Source of the DNA: Diploscapter coronatus
Taxonomy: Eukaryota > Nematoda > Chromadorea > Rhabditida > Rhabditidae
NCBI GenBank assembly: GCA_964036155.1
Contig: OZ038422.1
Span: forward strand, 79,693,201 to 79,757,200
DNA: 64,000 nt
Direction of reading: 5' to 3'
Shown: positions 36,801 through 49,074 of the stretch, in pieces
Position numbering within the stretch: the stretch's first letter is position 1
Layout: the number at the start of each line of letters is the position of its first letter
Program-made: the position numbers and the translations under genes
The notes under the pieces: generated by a model
What the model saw: the letters and a program-made list of their open reading frames with translations, nothing else
Told to the model about the DNA's origin: nothing
Database searches by the model: none

Positions 36801-39800
36801 TTTTCTTTCTAAACAATTTATCAATTTTCTGAAATATTCAATGGATTGATTTGTGGGCCATTAAAATCTACATGATCATAAGATCGTCTTCTTTAACAGG
36901 TGTTACGTAATGGCTGAAACTTATCATATTTATTTGAGGATTCAATTTAAAATTTCAGATCCACTCATTCCGCGATCTGCGAGAAGTTTTCCTTCCTGAA
37001 ATCCAAACCGACAAATTTGCCTCTGTGTATTTCACTGTGGAGGACATCGATTTGCTGATTGGTCTCCTGGCTGAAAAGCCTTTGAAGGGATCTCTCTTTG
37101 GACCGACATTCACTTGCATCGCTGCCAGGCAGTTCCAAAGAGTAGGCATTTTCCTTCGAAGTGAAATTTAACATTGTTTCGTTTTTGCCAACTTTGCAAA
37201 TGGTTTTCAATGAAAGATACTTTCCATTTTTAGACGAGAAGAGGCGATCGTTTCTGGTACGAAAACTATTTCGCGGAATCTGGTTTCACAGAGCCGCAAC
37301 TCAGTGAAATCAGGAAAACTTCTCTAAGTCAGGTAGGAAAGTTTCTAAAACTTCTCAAATTCCTTCTCTGAACACTTTGAAAGCTCATCCAGTTCGGAAG
37401 CGAAATTGTTGCAATAAGAAAGAGATGGAAAGCTGAAAGAACTCCGAGTATTTTTCTTTCAAAAATCTCCTCCAGATAATCTGCTCGAATGTGGATATCC
37501 GTCGCCTGCAGACGAACGTATTCATGAAAGAGGACATATTCGAGAACATGCCCATTTCCTGCAACTCCTCCGTTTTCGAACCAATCAACCTGGAGGAGTG
37601 GAGAGACGCAGAGGGCAGACCCACTTTCCCTGTCAGGGAGGAAACCATCGAAAAGGCAAGTTTCTAATTTTCCCAAGATTCAATGATTTGAAATTTTAGG
37701 TTATCAAACTAGCAGTTCATAATCTGAAGGATCAACAGAAACGGGAATCGTCGAATATCAAGAGAAGTGAGATTTTAGGTTTTTTTTCTTAAAGAGATGA
37801 TATGAATTATTCTCAACCATTGGATAAAAACCGTTGAAAAAAGATATCCTACTATGACTCACTCTAAAACGATATGAAATTAAACAAAAAAAGTGCAAAT
37901 CGACAAAGAAAATCAAAATAGAACTTTTAAAATTGCAATTTGCAGATCAGCGGTCCTTTCGTGAAGGTGATCCGCTATTTGCTTACTCTAACATGATGCG
38001 CGCCAAGCCAGGAGCCAAACAAGTGTCACATATCTCAGAAGTCCTTCTTGAAACCACAAAACTGCTCATCAAGGGGTGAGCACTCTCTATTTTTTCAGTA
38101 TAATTTTATTATAATCAAGCAGTTGAACTGATATTCTTGTCCCCCTAGAATATATCCATTTTTGAGGCATATCTAAATGTCGACACTACGAATTTCTATG
38201 AAATAATGCGAATTTTCAGTGAATCCTTATCAGAGGATGAGAAACTACCTAATTTGGACGTTCCCACTCTGCAAAAGATCCTGCCTGAAGTCGATGTTTC
38301 CAAATTCGTCAACAACTTCACCGCTCTACTTTCGGATGATCATAGGGTACGGTATTTTCATTAATATATTTTGCTTCAATTTTGTATTTTAGGCGACTTT
38401 AGAAGAGTGCTATCCAAGAATGTTGCCTTGCGATCACACTACTCGGTAAAGCTTTATTAATTTTGTCAAGTATTCAAGCAGTATAACAGGATAAAGAATA
38501 AGAAATAGAAACCGGCTATGACATAACGCGATTATTTTTATCCTATTATGGAAACCACTTGATGAAAAACAAGGATTTTGCAAATAAACACGAGGAAATT
38601 TTAGATACCGTTCTTACAATGGATGGTGCAATAATCTGAAGTATCCACAATACGGCAATTCCTTCTCTTCATTGCGCCACTTACTACCCCCTGTTTACGA
38701 CGACGGATTTGATGCTCCTAGAATCAAGGCCGTCAGTGGAAAATTGCTACCAAATCCGAGAAGGGTACGGCATTTTAGGCAATTTGTAGAAGTAGTATAT
38801 ACGAAAGCGTATTCCTAGCTCATCCTATCTATAGAAATCAGCTATTCAAGTTTAGTAACTTCATCATTGAAGATTTTTTGTACACTCACTAAAATGCAAA
38901 TTATTTACCGCTTCCCTAAATAGAAGACGCTCTTCAAAAGTGTGAGCATTTGCAGATCTCCAATGTGGTGTGTGAGGACCGTAACATTTCGCACATCAAA
39001 TACACGCACATGGTGATGCAATTCGGACAGCTGCTCGATCACGAACTCACTCATTCTCCCGTTCATAGAGGGCCCAACGATGAGATTTTGAATTGCACCA
39101 GGTTTGTTGTGAAATATGATTATTAACAGATTTTTGTTGTCATTTCAGATGCGATTCGCAAGAGACTATTTCCGTCCATTGCATGCCCATCAGAGTTGAG
39201 TCCGATGATCCATTCTTCCCGACTCACTATCCTGATGGGGAACCGAGGTTTGCATAAATTAAGAAAAAACAACTATTTTTCAATTTTCAGATGCTTACCA
39301 TTCGCTCGCTCCCTACTAGGTCAACTCAACTTGGGATATCGTAGTCAGTTGAATCAAGTAGAGTTTTCCCCGTGTTTTTTTTTCAACAAAAATTATTTTC
39401 AGCTTACCGCCTACATTGATGGTTCGGTAATTTATGGCTCAACTCCTTGTGAAGCTAAAACCCTTCGACTTTTCACAAGAGGACTTTTGAATTTCACCGA
39501 CTTTGGTATTTTGAGCCTGGTTTCATTTTCATTATTTTGCATTGTCAGGACACGGTCATATGATGTTGCCCCAAGGCGATCAAGAAAAGGACTGTCGATC
39601 TAAGGGCGATAATATGCCTTGTTTCGTCGCCGGAGATGAGAGGTAAAATTATATTTGGAAAAATTGATCCTTACTCTTTCTATATGCATGTGAAGATCTA
39701 AAAGTTTTCGTTTACTTCAGAAACTCCCACCAGCCAGGTCTAACCGTGATGCACACTTTCATGGTACGCGAGCACAATCGAATCGCCATGCACTTATCTG

Positions 39801-42294
39801 CTCTGAACCCACATTGGAATGATGACACTGTTTTCCAGGTAAAACCTTATTTGACAAAAAAAAAGAAATAAAATTCTAGGAATCCCGCCGAATCATAGTC
39901 GGTGAACTGCAGCACATTGTTTTCTCCGAATTCCTGCCCAAATTGATCGGATGGGACCTGCTCAACAAAATGGATCTCGTACCGAAGAAGGTCGGCTATT
40001 ATACCGGTAAGTTGCGCATTGTGAAAATCCTTTTCAGAATCATAGTTGTTTCCAAATTTCAGGCTATGACGCGACCTGCGATGCTTCGATTTCTCAGCCT
40101 TTCGCAACGGCCGCATTCCGTTTCGGCCACACGCTCATTCGAAGAATGTTCCCAAGAATGAATGCCGACTATCGGTAGATTCAAGGAAATATTTAGGTCT
40201 ATTAATAAGTTGTTGTTTTTAGAAACATGTCAGAACCCGTCGATTTGGCACAACACTTCGGTCACGTTGGACCTCTGTACGAACAGGAGAAAGGAGGTAT
40301 CTAATAGCGAATTTCTTTCAGAGCAATGGCTGAATTTTATTCGTGGTCCAAAACTTGGGCTATATGAAATTTTGTTAGAACTTGTTTAAACTGAAAAAGA
40401 ATTGACAATTTTGATCATCTCTTTCTACAATAGGATTTACCTTTCCAAACCAAATTTTGCGCAATTTCCAGGTCTGGACGCGATGTTGATGGGACTGTTG
40501 GGCACTCCCTCGATGGCCTTCGACAGACACATCACCACGGCAGTCAGGAATCATCTCTTCATGCGACGAGGCGAACGCACCAGTGGAATGGATTTGGTTG
40601 GTAAGCAACATCTTTCACTTAATTATTACGCTATTACGTAAACGGTGAATTTTTCTAAACTAGCGATTCATGCGTCTTTTCTTTTTCCCAAAAATTATAG
40701 TTTTCAAAAACACAATCTCAATATCAATTCCAACTTTCCGAGGTTTTCCTAGATATGGGGAAAATATTTTTATTATTCAAATTTGTTAATCTTTAAATTT
40801 CAGTCCTAAACATTTTGCGAGCCCGAGATCATGGTGTGCAGCCCTACAATGATTTGCGAGAATTCTGCGGTCTGAAGCGAGCAAAGACTTTCTCGGATTT
40901 GAAAGTAGTTTTTTCAGCTTTCGAAGAATTAAATGACTTTTTCTTTTCACATTGTTTTTATAATTTATCAGCAATGAACTAGAAGATTCAAAAAATCTTA
41001 GAAATTTATTTTCAGTCCGAAATGGATCAGGAATCGATCGATGCGTTGGAGAGCGTGTATGAATCTGTGGATGACATCGACCTGTTCCCTGGACTGATCA
41101 GTGAAAGGCCTAGGAAGGGAGCTCTGGTAGCTTCTCTACATGCTTCAAAAATAAACAATCTGAAAATTCCTCGATTTGAACCTACACTTTCACTACATAG
41201 TTTATCATGTTTCGATATGACGATATTTCCAAATGACCGAAAATTTAGCTCGGCACGACAATGTCCTGCATTTTGGCAGAGCAATTTGGACGACTCAAAA
41301 GATGTGACAGATTTTACTATGAAAACGATAATACTGCAGCTAGATTTACACGAGGTAAAAATTTAGAAAGTTGAAGAAGAATCGAGAATTTAGCGCAACT
41401 TGCCGAAATTCGAAAAGTCTCTTTGGCGTCGATATTCTGTGCCAATAGCAAACACATCAAAACGATTCAACCTCACGTCTTCGACATTCCAGATGATCTG
41501 ATGTAAGATTTAAAACAAAAACTATTCTGAATGCAAGTGATTTGTTCTACAAAGTAGTACTTTTGGCATCTTTCCATTGGAAGATATGTTGTGCTCGCTT
41601 CAGAAGAAAATAATCACTGCCATTCGTTCATTTCTTCTATTTTAAAAGTTTAGGAACGCTCAAGTTCCATGTGCGGATGTTCCACAAATCGATTTATCCC
41701 ATTGGAAGGAGCGAAGTTTGATTTTCTTACTATTTCTCTGAAAATTCAAAAATTTAAGAAAATTGCGATATGAACGGTCGACCGATTCACTTGGGCGAAT
41801 CGACGCACATGACGCCCTGCGTGACATGCACCTGTACTTCGGAAGGGGTACTGTAATCAGGAAAATATGCTCCGCTTCAAAAATATTGTATCTCTAAACT
41901 ATCTTCTTGTAGTGCACGCACTATTATTTTCATAGCAATTTTACAAGTGACGAGAAGAGTTGTCGGGGAATGTGTGATCGCAAAATTATGATGTATGTAT
42001 GGAAAGGGGTTGTTAGATCAAAACAAGAACAACCTGCTCTATCCTTACGTTATAGTTTAAACGATGTGTGCGTTTTAAAAAGTCTCAAAACAACCCGTTT
42101 AAAAAAATCTAAATTTTTAGGTCGTATGCAACCCGAAGAAAGTAGATAGTTGTGAAAAATTGACCCACAAATATCTGCTCTCCGATATTACAAAGGTAAT
42201 TAGCATTAGTTGTTTAGTTAATTGACTAATCGTCGTTAATTAGGACACCTCATGCCTCATTCAGTGCTCGGACTTAATGAAAAGACGTGTATAA
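33859..42294 (+). CDS. Tandem animal haem peroxidase, about 1,500 aa, some 40 exons; first domain degenerate
   Basis: A signal peptide ([20 protein letters not shown]) starts right after a TTTCAG acceptor. Two animal haem-peroxidase domains follow: domain 1 about 34860-37650, domain 2 about 38600-41500, then a Cys-rich VWC-like end ([26 protein letters not shown]) and TAA at 42292. Both keep fold motifs: [10 protein letters not shown] and [20 protein letters not shown] and [19 protein letters not shown] and ARDHGVQPY. Domain 2 has [12 protein letters not shown] (distal His), [12 protein letters not shown] (catalytic Arg) and AFRFGHTLI (proximal His). Domain 1 has [22 protein letters not shown] and [10 protein letters not shown] at those places, so it should not bind haem normally. 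Introns after 37655 and 36596 appear to use GC donors. Exon 2 (34094 on) is ambiguous. Tandem peroxidases occur in C. elegans, where relatives act in cuticle cross-linking; that role is inferred here. Confidence 0.9.
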
Positions 42295-42400
42295 CTCATC
42301 TCTGCCAAGATAACTGCTACTTTCCAGGAGAAACTTCGAAAAGTGTCTTTCGAACTATAATTTATTCTTTCATCATATTTATTCTCTAGTGCAATGTACA

Positions 42401-42406
42401 AATAAA
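42401..42406 (+). promoter_or_regulatory. Poly(A) signal AATAAA of the peroxidase gene
   Basis: AATAAA lies 107 bp after the stop codon and about 90 bp before the left end of the transposon. Confidence 0.5.
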
Positions 42407-42487
42407 TCGAATAGAATTTTCCAACTTCGAAATGACATAATAATAATAATATCTCTTGAGCTAATAATTTTTACATTTACAGACCCG

Positions 42488-42496
42488 CTTTTCATT
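42488..42496. repeat. Left 9-bp target-site duplication of the MULE
   Basis: CTTTTCATT lies directly left of the element terminus GGCTGCGAGC and is repeated exactly at 49943-49951. Confidence 0.93.
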
Positions 42497-43250
42497 GGCT
42501 GCGAGCACTTTTTTCCCACGAGTGAGCACTTTGTTACCAAGAGTGAGCACTTTGTTCCCAAAGATTTGCAGTGAGTACATTGTTACCAAGAGTGAGCACT
42601 TTGTTACCACAAGTGAGCACTTTGTTCCCAAAGAGTAGAATAAAGTGAGCACTTTGTTACCAAGAGTGAGCACTTTGTTACCACAAGTGAGCACTTTGTT
42701 ACCAAAAGCATTTTGATTAACAAAAAGGCTAGTAAATTATGCCGAATCATTGTTTAACACTATACAGCATCGATATTACCGATATTTCAACCTTCTATTA
42801 GGTTATTTGAGCGAGTAGACGATGGTATTCATTTATCAGCCATTCTATGGAAATCGCTAGAATGGCTTGGCACAGCCCCAAAATTATTTTCTCGAAAATG
42901 GGTCCGAACAATGTAATCGAGGGTGGGGAATTCGAAAATCGAGGTCCCGGAGCTCGGATGCGCGTCGTTTACGCTGTAACGAAGGTTGTACTCGAAAATT
43001 CAAAAATCGTCCAGAAGCATCTAGGTAAGTCAAATTTGGTATCAAACGCTTTGTCTCGATGAGATAAACAACTTTCGTTCCAGAACTTATCTTAGAATGT
43101 GTACACATAAGAAGATATGAATTTTTGAAAATTACTGTCCAAACAGCACTTCGCAATAATTGGCCATCGCGCTTCAAAATTCTTATTGTATTCTTTGATA
43201 ATGTCGAAATAAATACCTGTCGAATAAACAAACAACCATACATTTGGTCC
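42497..43250 (+). repeat. Left terminal inverted repeat of the MULE
   Basis: The sequence matches, in inverted orientation, 49075-49942. Shared blocks include GTTTACGCTGTAACGAAGGT (left) against the complementary right copy with small changes, and the stretch around 43085-43245, which is almost identical. The inner edge is near 43245-43255, where similarity stops. Confidence 0.88.
42505..42706 (+). repeat. Minisatellite in left MULE end, about 9 units of 21 bp
   Basis: The repeating unit is GAGTGAGCACTTTGTTACCA with small variants (CAAG or GAG junctions, TTCCCA for TTACCA) and one longer 34-bp unit containing AGAGTAGAATAAA. The same unit, inverted, fills the right end. Confidence 0.92.
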
Positions 43251-44011
43251 AAAAATAAGGAAGTTACTCAAAAAGTAAATTGGGTAAATAAATGAAACAC
43301 CCTGTACTACTCAAAATAATTGAAGTCGAATATTTCGGTACCGAAAGTATGATCCAGAAATTTATTACGTGGTAAGAATGTTTAAAAAATACGCAAAAAA
43401 GTATCTCAAAACTAAAAGAGGATTCGAAAATATCAAATTTGAAATTTTCTTATAAGGGTCCCCCTTATGTGAAAAATATTTTTTTTGATCATTTTCTTAA
43501 TGTGCAAAGTTTGATATATTTCTATTTTTCCAACAATTTTATGATTTATTTTAAAAGAAATAGACATAATTATTCATATTTAGCGATTTTATACCTAATT
43601 TTCTTTATAAAATACCCCCATTTTCAAAATGTTACCCGAGAGCAAAATGAATATTTTCAGGGTCAAATGAGGCACAGGCTGAAAGTACGTGAACAGTAGT
43701 ATGTAATTCCGAAAACAGCATTTGAATTCATTGAAATACAGAAAAGATATATGGTTTTCAAAATAAGGTAAAATAGTGAAAATCCAAACCTCTATGGGCT
43801 GGTGAACGAAGGATAATGCATTGAAAGGTCCGAAAAACTCTAGATATCCTTTAGTTTTCACATTTCTAAACTAAAAACGCGTATTGTAACTCAAAATTTC
43901 TAAAAAACGTAAAAATTTTTCCTAGTGACCCCTTGACTTTTATATACTACAGTGCGTATGCACCCCCCAATCTTCTAATGAACTGCTGCTGCTCGTTTTT
44001 CCAGTTCTAAG

Positions 44012-47000
44012 ATGCAAAGCCAGCAAAACACTCCCAACGATCCCCCTAAGGATCAAAGTTCCTCTCAACACCTGCAGCCATTCGGTCTTCTGTCGATTGC
44101 TCCACTACCTCCACCTTCGGGATTTCGTCCATTCTCCATCCCATCTCCTCCTGTTCCCCCAGTCTTTGACCAGTCAAGCCCCGAGGCATCCGGTGACGAT
44201 GACAACGACGATTCGGTAAGTCTTAAGAAAATTGATAAATTTTTATCCTACTATTAAATCTTTACTTTTTGTGAAAATCAATTTTTAGAACGTCCAGAAC
44301 TCAACTTTCCGTTATCAGTTGCCTATCGATTCGGACGACGGCTTCACCTCAGTTGATTCAGACGATTCGGATGATTCGGACGATTCGGACGATTCGGACG
44401 ATTCGGACGATTCGGATGATTCGGACGATTCGGATGATTCGGATGATGGCATCGAAGATGATACGGTATAAAATCTAGTTAATGTCTGGAAAATTATCCA
44501 TCTATATTTAGGTGTCTGTTGCGACTGCCCGTTCTCCTCCTCCTATTCCGCAGCCGCCCACTTCTACAGCAGTTCTTTCGACAAGGCACCGTCACTCGGT
44601 CTATCCAGCTATCCCAGTCCAGTCGAAGCAGGTCAAATAATGCAAAATCATTCAAATAACATAGAATATCTACAGGGTAAGCACCCAGTTTACCAATACT
44701 GCCTGCCAAACACAACGTCTATCTACGAGTTTGACTTCAAACGGAGATATAAAGGTATCGACAGTTACCGATGCGTTGGATGCTTCAAAAAGAATGGCCG
44801 AATCGTATGTGTGAAGGTAAAAATTCATTTCAAATTGGTCTATTTTGATGTAGTGATTTAGGTTATCGACAATGAGTTTCAATCGGATCCCGGAGCCCTT
44901 CAACACGTTTGTTCCCCTCGTGATGCTGGCGATCAGGGAGGAAAACGTGCAAGTTACGAGGTTAATTTCTAAATTAAAATTTGTAATTTATTGATAACTC
45001 GAATTTCAGCTGATTCAAGACATCAAGAACGACCCATCGAAGTACCGCAATTCAAGCGTGAAAGAAGCCTACCAGGAGCACGTTCGAACCCTGAAGCGTC
45101 GTTCCAATGGTATAAAGAAACAATGATGTCAAATATATTGTTTCTTATTTCAGGTGATCTGGTCTCGCAGAAGATTATCGATGTTTATACGGAGGGAAAG
45201 CTGAAGAAACGGCGTGCGCCTGTTTCAAGGGCTCTGAATCGAATTGATGTTCGTGCTTCATTTGATGAGGTCCCCGACATCTACGCCTACATCGATCCCA
45301 ACAAGGAGCTCTTCCTGCATGAGCAAGACGATAGATATCACGCCTTTTTCAGACAATCCACGATCGATTTGGCAGTTCAGGTAATTATCATATTTTAAAT
45401 CTTAGAATTAAAAATTCAATATTTGAATGAAGATCAACTCTTTATATCAATTATAAATAGAGGGGCCAAGTTGTTTTTCAAGATAGGTTGAATTGAGTAA
45501 ATTTGATATCAGTGTGATGGCCGAGATCAGTACAAACTCAAAACTTTTTCAATTTTCAAAAACGGTCCATCCAATCAAAAGTTATGTTACTAGAGTTTCG
45601 ACGTCGTTCATGCCTTCAGAATATGTTTTCTTGAAAAACTGACGACGCCATTTATTACCCTAATTGGTATATTAGTTTCATGCGCATTTTCTCTTACTTT
45701 AAAGGGGAGATTTGGTCTCTTTAAATATAGCAGAAAATAACGATCATTATTACCAGGCAGGACTTCATACCCTGCTCGCCGATGGAGTCCATTCTGTTCA
45801 CCCAAAAGAACTCGGTCGCGCTGCCCAGTTATACACCTTCCATGGCGTTTGGAAAGATTGTCAACCCCGCCCTCTATTCTACTTCGTAACTACCAGGAAA
45901 CTTGAGGCAGTTTACGACGAGCTTTATGGACTAGTGGAAGGATCTCTTCGCCTCGCTGGCGCTACCTTACAGACTCTCAAAATCGTGCTTGATTGTGAAA
46001 AAGCGTCACTGAATTCGGCATCAAAGGTAAATCACAATTATTTTAATGATCATTCAAAAAAGTATATTTTAACATAAATTGAGATCCTATTTCAAAAGAT
46101 ACTATTTTAAGCAAGAAAGAAGTAACTAACAGCGTAATTGTAGAATATTGGCTTTTACTTTCAGTAAACAATTCGACAATTGAAATTTTAGTTCTTCCCC
46201 CCCGGCAACATCTCGATCTGCATGTTCCACTATGCTCAAGCGACTGCAAGGAACGTGAAAAAGAAACAATTACTCAAGTTCGTGAAGCGCACAAATCCTG
46301 ACGAGACTGTGCTCAAGTGGCTCAACCAACTCCGTGCCCTTCCCCTTCTGCCATTAGTAAACACATGTTAACTAGCCTTTAGCCATTGTAAATTTAGAGT
46401 TTCTACGACGATGTGCCCGCGCTCAAAAGAGTACCAGTACGAAAAGGCCATGCTGCTTTCAAGCCTTGTGCCGATTTTCTCAAGTATTTCAAAGTAAAAT
46501 TCTTATTTACGTTACGCAAGACAAAAATTCCAATATATCTATTTTAGAAAATATGGATTGAAGACCCAGAAGTGCGCCAGAGGATATGCAAGTGGAAAGT
46601 CTCAGTTCATCGAACGACTAACCTGGTCGAGACGTGGCATTATGCACTGCAACGGACCCTGAAGGGCGATCACCCGCGTTACGAGCAACTCCTGGGTCAA
46701 CTACACAAAGAGGAAAATGACACGAACCAGGAATTACGGAATATCGTTTATGTAAGAAATTTAAGTTCTTTGAAACTTTATCAAATTGGACAGTTGCCTA
46801 CATATTTTACCACATTTATTCAAAAATTGTAAAATTGTATTTCAAATGAGGATGTAACGAATTGAATTTATGAGACGTTCTTCGTAAAAATCGAGTATGG
46901 GGTGGTACCCAAGAAGTTGACCCTCAATATTCAAGCTGATTTTTTGTTCCTGGGGGTTTCGACTGCGTTAATTACGAATATGGCGGTTAAAACCCGATCC

Positions 47001-48600
47001 GACCACTTGTTCCGCATGTTCCGGAAGGTCCAAATCCGGTCATTCCAGGAAATTTTATTTTCGCTATTCGGCATGAGAAAAATTCAAATTTGGTATCAAA
47101 ATGCTCACAGAGGCTAGCTGAGCACGATTCTGAAAGGATCTCGTCAAAATGACGCCGAATAAGGAAATTATGATGAAAGCAGTAAAACATGTGGAAAATA
47201 TCATATTGATTTTTCGCTTCTTCTAATTTTTAACTTTTTAAAAACTCTAGGTTCCACGAGTTATTTATACTGGAAAGTAGCCCAGGCCTTTTAGTTTCTG
47301 GAACACTTGACCATTTTCCTATAGACTGCCCGCTAGCGAAGAAATTCCACTTCTTCGAAGAGTTGTCGTGACTCATTTTTGCCTAGTTTGATTTCAAAAA
47401 TTCATAACTTCCATAATTCCAAACCAAATTCGATCATTCTTTTTTTATTTCGTAGATCTTCAGTAGGAGAATATCATAAAGATAAAAATAAGTTTTAGGA
47501 CAATATTTTTGGCAGGTAAAAGTTACCCGGAGATACCCTATACACCCGTACTGGATTTACAAGGGTAATGTGAGTTAAAGCTGGAGTTTGTAGTAGAATC
47601 TTGTAGAGCTATTCAAGTTGATCAACTTTTGCTCCAGAACTTTTTCTAGAATGCGCACACATAGGAAGTTATGATTTTTTTTTAAATTTCCACTAAAAAA
47701 TCATTATGCTGAATTTGGCCGTTGAACTTTAAAAAATTCTGCAGCTCTAACGATAATGAACCCAGGGTAGGTCCTGAGACAAAAGTTGTTCAGCATGTCA
47801 TTCTACACAACATACTGAGAGGGCAAATTTTTCCAACGTCATTTACCCGTAAACCCAGGACAAGCTGAAAAGTACGCAATCAAGACGCGAAAAGTGTGCA
47901 TTTCTACAGAAATCAATATTCAAAAAAATTCTTATTTTATTGTCTAATAATCTATGGATTAAATGCTGTTCAATAAAAAAAGAAATATCGAATTTGGTTC
48001 AGAATTATGGAAGTTATGAATTTTTAAAATCAAACTAGGCAAAGTCGAGTCATGACAACTCTTCGAAGAAGTGGCATTTCTTCTCTAGCGGGCAGTCTAT
48101 AGGAAAACGATAAAGTGTTTTCAGAAACTAGAAGATCTGGGCTACTTCTCAGTATAAATAACTCACGGAACCTGGCACTTTTAACAAATTGAAAAAGCAA
48201 AAAATTAGCTCTAAATTTAAGAGCCGACTTCTCGGGTACCACTCTCCTTTATAAAAAAAAAAACTCAATTCTTACGAAAAACGTCTTATATATATTTGTG
48301 AAGTTGAAGATGTCATCTCAAATAAACAGACCGTAAATGATTTTGGTATCTAAAATGATACTAATCGGGGAAATTTTAAATATGCTGAGAAATGTTTATG
48401 CTACCTAATAAATTTGAATATTGCAGCGAAATGTCATGCCACCTCCACCCAGTCAGAAGTTCCTTGCGAGAAGAGATGAAATCAAAGGATTTATGGAAGA
48501 TTTCGAAATCGAGATCAATGGCAAAAATCATGTTCCGGAATCCCAAATCATCGAATACCTTGAAAAGGCAGCCAAATTCATTCCCACAAAATCTCATTGA
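44012..48600 (+). CDS. MULE transposase with zinc finger, 658 aa, 12 exons
   Basis: Exons 44012-44215, 44289-44465, 44512-44631, 44676-44816, 44862-44960, 45010-45109, 45154-45380, 45757-46026, 46192-46356, 46398-46493, 46548-46751 and 48427-48600 join in phase. The N-terminus is proline-rich and then holds a long Ser-Asp-Asp run (about 44355-44450). A zinc finger follows (RCVGC ... LQHVC, FLYWCH/WRKY-GCM1-like C2HC) that should bind DNA. The catalytic core is of MULE type: LLADGVHS (first Asp), IVLDCEKASLN (second Asp), CMFHYAQATARNV (the CxxH-like motif), and TTNLVETWHYALQ (catalytic Glu). All three DDE residues are present and there is no stop or frameshift. A TATA-like TTTTATATACT at about 43938 may be its promoter. 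The last intron is 1.7 kb because it carries a nested inverted-repeat element. Confidence 0.9.
46899..48247. mobile_element. Inverted-repeat element nested in the last transposase intron
   Basis: GGTGGTACCCAAGAAGTTGA at the left end matches the inverted right end (reverse complement GTGGTACCCGAGAAGTCGGC). A second pair of long matching arms lies inside: about 47255-47450 (CTATAGACTGCCCGCTAG and neighbours) against about 47990-48185. The centre has no coding sequence. The whole sits in the intron between transposase exons 11 and 12. I could not establish a target-site duplication, so the outer edges are approximate. Confidence 0.65.
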
Positions 48601-49074
48601 ATTTGAATTTACAAATTCATTCAACCTTTCTAATTTCCTATATTTTGACCTCTTACGAATCTTTTCCACAATAACTGTTTGTAACTTTTATCGAGTATAG
48701 TGTGTTTTAAAGTAATATTCTCTAGTTTCGTTTTTGTACAACTTCAATCTTTCCTATGCGTCTTTAATCCAATTTTTGCCCTAGGTGGCTTTTTACATCG
48801 TATTTTATGTGATACCTATTTTGAAAAGTGTGGACTTAACTTTAATTTAAATTTTACCCATTTTCTGAGTGGGGGTGTCAAATCACCTTCTATTGTCGGC
48901 ATTCTAAAGGAAAAATTGGGTAAAATTTAATCAGTTATATAGGGTCTTCGTTCAATTGTTAGATGGGGTTTCATTATCATATCGGGTACAAACTATTTTG
49001 AAGTATAATGGCTAAAGTCAGCATAACGTTTTGTAGCGAAAAAGTTCGCAAATCTAAAACTCGATGATTTCTTG

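Noticed and set aside
43285..43305. GAAACACCCTGTA inside the MULE, resembling a mariner-type end
   Set aside because: The only candidate partner (TATAGGGTC near 48938) does not align beyond a few bases, so I do not claim a nested mariner.
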